Of a stretch of DNA of 64,000 nt, positions 60,379 to 64,000 are shown piece by piece (the stretch's first letter is position 1; each line of letters opens with the position of its first letter). The position numbers and the translations under genes were made by a program. The notes beneath the pieces were generated by a model. The model had not been told where the DNA came from, made no database searches, and saw only the letters and a program-made list of their open reading frames with translations. Where the stretch lies: contig NW_025955013.1 of the NCBI RefSeq assembly GCF_022376445.1, positions 124,001 through 188,000 of the forward strand. The letters run 5' to 3'. This DNA is from Fomitopsis serialis (taxonomy: Eukaryota > Basidiomycota > Agaricomycetes > Polyporales > Fomitopsidaceae).

Positions 60379-63300
60379 ATGACGCCGCTTACCCTGCGAC
60401 GGCTGTACTACGCGTTCTTGCGTCTCCTCTTGCTGCCAGGATCTCGTCACTCTCCAAAAATTGTCCTTGCATGGCTTTGGGACGTGTTGAAACGTTGTTC
60501 GATACTCAAGGCAACGATCAGTAAAATGATCTCAGGGCAACGCCATCGTCCAGTGCAGCCGGAGCTGAAGCCGATGAGCAGATTGGATCCGGCAATAGTG
60601 CTTCTGGGGTGATCTACCTGAGCGAGGAGCCCGCGTACTATCCCGATGTAGACCTGGAACGAGGGCTTACAGATGACACCAAGGTTCGCCAACAAAGAGA
60701 TCCGGATCGAGCAGTAGCCATCTCCCACTCTGCGCCCACATACAACCACCAACACGCGCTTGGAAAACAAACCGCATCTCAAGATCTGCCTCCGCATCCT
60801 TATATAGTCGAACGCGAACCTCACGACGGTAGCCAAACACATCTAGGCACTTGCCACCTTGCCTGCCACTGTGGCGATGACGGCCTGACCCCTTTTCATA
60901 TTCCGCTTTGTCCACGGTAAGCATCTCCCAACTCTATAAAAACCGCACTCCCTCATCGCACCGACCCCAGTTCTGCAGCAGACCAGGTCCCATTCTCGAC
61001 AACACCATCCCAAGTGACAATACAATCCGCCTCGACAACGCCTTCTGCCATGTCTGTGGCGACACAGCCTGAGGACAACACCTCGCTATCCTCGGAAAGT
61101 GCCACTGTTCTGGGTCCTGAAGAGCATGCGAAGCAACGTCCCAAGCAGACGCAGAAGATGTATCCGACCATCAAGACACATAGATACGACAGAGGTACGA
61201 AACTGTAAGTGGCGTCTGCCTATGTGTGGTGGCCTTGATGTGGCGCTGACAGGAAATGTCGCCAACAGGCAAGAATGCCCTTCCAAGTACACCGTGCAGC
61301 CCATGCAAACAAAGTACCCGCTGTGCGTATCGACTCGGCTGCCTCCCGTACTAGTAGGGCTGCAACACTGACATTCGCGTTAGGGAGGGCGTCCCGGATG
61401 GCTGGGAAGCCGTTACACATCCGGAAGGGGGCTTGTACTTCTACGACCCAGCTCGGGTACGTGTGGCCACCGTGCATACCTGAGTCTGCCTGACCCTTCA
61501 ACGCCACAGAAAATATACACCGAGGCGTGGCTATGCGATCCAGACGTACTGGATGAGATCGAGGACTTCGCTGCCCAACTGAGGCGGTCGCGCTTGATGC
61601 TGGCATGATCATACCACCGGACTCAGAGTCGTCCTTGAGCTTGAGGTGAACCCGACGAAGGAGACCAAGCACTACTGGACGTACTACTTTGTCAACCATG
61701 ATGAAAGAGTCCTCTTCTGGGTTCACGATATACCGTCTCTGACGAGTTGGGGGATTTGAGAGGCCTCTATTCCGCTCTCATATCAGTATGTCCCGTCGCC
61801 AGTGGTCATAAGGCCCTCTAAAATCCTTACTTTTACAGAACATGGGATTGAGGCCTACTACTGGTAAGGGGTTCAGTCTAGGTATGTGTCACCTCGCACT
61901 TTTCTCTTACGAAGCGATCCTTATTCCCTGATTTAGTTTGCAGCCGTGCCACTGCGACTGAAATTTGTCTACAAGGCATCACTGGGAGTCCTTTCCTGTT
62001 GGTCAGGTTGTCACGGACAAGCTCCGAGACGAAGCTTTGTGTATACTCATACATGCCAACATTGGTAATGCGACGCACGCCACATCCGCGTCGCTAGTGG
62101 AACACTAATGCGGCTTCATAGACCGGACGACGTCGGCAACATCCACCGTTGGGATGATATCTAGCGACATGGATCGGCTGACGTCGCTGCTCAAGTTGTC
62201 GAAAGGTGATTGATCCGAAGTGATGGTGTTCTTTTTGGCACTCACACACGGCGACTAGACCTCGGGAGTAGTAATCAGTACACTGCTTGGGTTCTTGGTA
62301 AGTGTCGGCCTTTTTGCTCATTTATGCGCGCAATAAGAACAACTTTTCAGGACGGGTGATGTGCCTTTTCGGTATGTACACCTACGCAATGATCGACAAG
62401 ACGAGTGACATAACTCGAAAATGTTAGCTAATGACAGATACCTCAACTTCTTTGGCCAAAAGGTTGCGCGTCTCGATCGCCTTCAGAGCCTCTTTGACAA
62501 CGACAACAGCACTCGGACGCCCTGGATACGCTCGTTTTCCGTCATTTTGTTTAACCATCCCCTAGCGCATCTGCGGAGTCTGGAGAAAGTGTGGATCGAT
62601 GGTATCATCAATGCGAACTCCTGGGAGAGATTCGTCGCCGACCTGCGAAAGGAGTGGTTGGAAGCAGCGATCCCCGTACGTGCCCGGACTATCCACAGTC
62701 CGACGTCAGCTAAGTCTGTGTACAGGCGGCGGTGCTGCTATGCGCAAATGTATCCTTCCTCGGTATCGCAGATGTCAACGCCAATGCTTCGCCGCAGCGG
62801 ACGCCTGCGCAGATTACGAGCTTGGTGTCCACGATCGCCTGCGTCTTCTCTGCGATTATTGGCATGCAGCTGATCCGCCAGTACCGCGTGAAACCCAGGG
62901 AGACAGCTGAGGAAGCCGTATGCACTACGTTCCTTCGTCATGAAATGCTCAGCTCACGACACGGTTTCATTCACAGGCTACGTACTTGCACGGCCAGTGG
63001 CGCGCTCGACTGGGCATGGAAACCCTCGCTATCGTGCATAGCCTTCCGCACGCATTGCTACTGTGGGCGTGAGTCTCATGTTCGCTTGCTCTTCTGCACG
63101 AGGGATGTCAATGCTACTTCCTAGGGTCCTTGCGTTCATGGCAGCGCTCGCGCTTGAATGCTTCGGCTGGCAGGACAAGCCTACAGTGATCGCAACCGCT
63201 GTTGCTTGGGGTTTAGCGGCAATATCCACTGCGCTGTGCGTCCGCTCTTGCTGGGAGGGCAGCGTTGGTCATTCGCTGCATGATTGGGCGCTCCAGGTGC

Positions 63301-63407
63301 GAAACAAGGTCGGCGACACGTTTGATGGCTCGTCGCAGCACACCAGGAGTGCATCGACCCCAGGCCTTCCCGACGATGATATTCGAGACGACGTTGTTGA
63401 AGTATAG
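60379..63407 (+). CDS. Paralogue B of the Agaricomycete-specific HPEG/membrane protein family
   Basis: Start MTPLTLRRLYYAFLRLLLLP at 60379. It matches paralogue A exon by exon: KMYPTIKTHRYDRGTKL, ECPSKYTVQPMQT, then the clearest HPEG module VPDGWEAVTHPEGGLYFYDP (resembling a WW-type Trp/Tyr signature). Further segments are KIYTEAWLCDPDVLDEIEDF, VVLELEVNPTKETKHYWTYY, FVNHDERVLFWVHD, WESFPVGQVVTDKLRDEALC, LNFFGQKVARLDRLQSLFDN, ILFNHPLAHLRSLEKVWIDG, a helix LVSTIACVFSAIIGMQLI, METLAIVHSLPHALLLW and AVAWGLAAISTALCVRSCW; the C-terminus is DDIRDDVVEV. Two single-base losses (near 61578-61582 and 61620-61627) break the middle. Function unknown. It forms an inverted pair with paralogue A around RMD1/RAD52. 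Confidence 0.72.
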
Positions 63408-64000
63408 ATTGTGCGCGAATGATCCGGTAGCAGTATGATGAAGGGCCCGTCACGATACACTCTTCGTGGCATTTTTACGTTCCGTTTAAGTATGCGTGTA
63501 TTGTATTGACCTCTGTATTGTTGTCTCTGTCCGTGTACCAAGTAGCCACTGTGGCAGGTTATGTATGTATCGTGATGTCTATGTCAATGCTCTGAGCTAT
63601 ACAGGCGCCGCGGAGGCGCACGCTCATAGCATTGTAATCTGAGGCTGGCCCAATCGTTCGCCTGCGCAGCGCGTTCAAACTGCTGACAGTGACGCAGGGG
63701 CCTCCGGCGGGCCAGTGCTGGCAGAGACGCTATTATACAATAATGAGTCATTTAATGAATATGCAACATACCTACATCTATCTGCCTGAGTTCTCGACGA
63801 AAATTTACACGACGGAGACAGTCTAACATCTTGTGCCAGGCAGTGCACAGTGATCCGTCGCCATGAGTAGTCACGGCACCGAACGTACTACGCAGCGTTG
63901 TACTTGCTTACCTAAAGCGGACACTAATAGGATCAAGATCTGATCTGAGATCGTGCATGTCGGCGAGCGCCACCGCTCCTACAGGTGTGGCTTACCTTCT
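63408..64000. other. 3' flank of paralogue B to window end
   Basis: No open frame or motif that I can support. The next gene is outside the window. Confidence 0.45.

Overview
This is nuclear DNA of a filamentous fungus, almost certainly a mushroom-forming basidiomycete (Agaricomycetes). Genes have many short introns of about 50-75 nt with GT-AG borders, coding DNA is GC-rich, and several products belong to families typical of that class: FunK1-type fungal kinases, a wax-synthase-like MBOAT enzyme and a lineage-specific HPEG/multi-membrane-segment family.

Layout. 0-10.3 kb: a decayed fragment of a MYND gene, a secreted RlpA-like double-psi barrel protein, the MYND zinc-finger gene, a HET-C homologue and a wax-synthase-like membrane acyltransferase. 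11.4-29.0 kb: three head-to-tail FunK1 kinase copies on a unit of about 4.1-4.3 kb. The first copy is split by a 5,556-bp DNA transposon (12955-18510) that has an 8-bp target duplication, imperfect 38-bp inverted ends and one large transposase-like gene with several zinc fingers. 29.5-35.7 kb: a G3BP/Nxt3-like RNA-binding protein, two divergent small secreted proteins and an HPP-family membrane protein. 36.7-45.2 kb: two more FunK1 copies in inverted orientation. 46.6-48.2 kb: a Fus3/Kss1-type MAP kinase. 50.4-63.4 kb: RMD1-like and RAD52 genes, divergently transcribed and flanked by an inverted pair of paralogous membrane-protein genes.

The main discovery candidate is the transposon. The four uninterrupted FunK1 copies act as empty sites and fix its borders to the base. 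Removing the element plus one copy of CGCGCGAC rejoins the kinase reading frame exactly. The transposase has motifs that resemble the RNase-H-like core of P-element/THAP9 transposases, and an 8-bp duplication fits that superfamily, but it carries its own set of zinc fingers.

Caution. At least 14 apparent single-base losses interrupt otherwise well-conserved genes, including the MAP kinase, RAD52, HPP and G3BP-like genes. All go in the same direction (-1) and many lie in short homopolymers. This looks more like systematic consensus error than gene decay, so pseudogene calls based only on such frameshifts are not safe. The genes do not form one pathway. The shared themes are signalling (kinase array, MAP kinase) and self/non-self or membrane functions (HET-C, secreted proteins).
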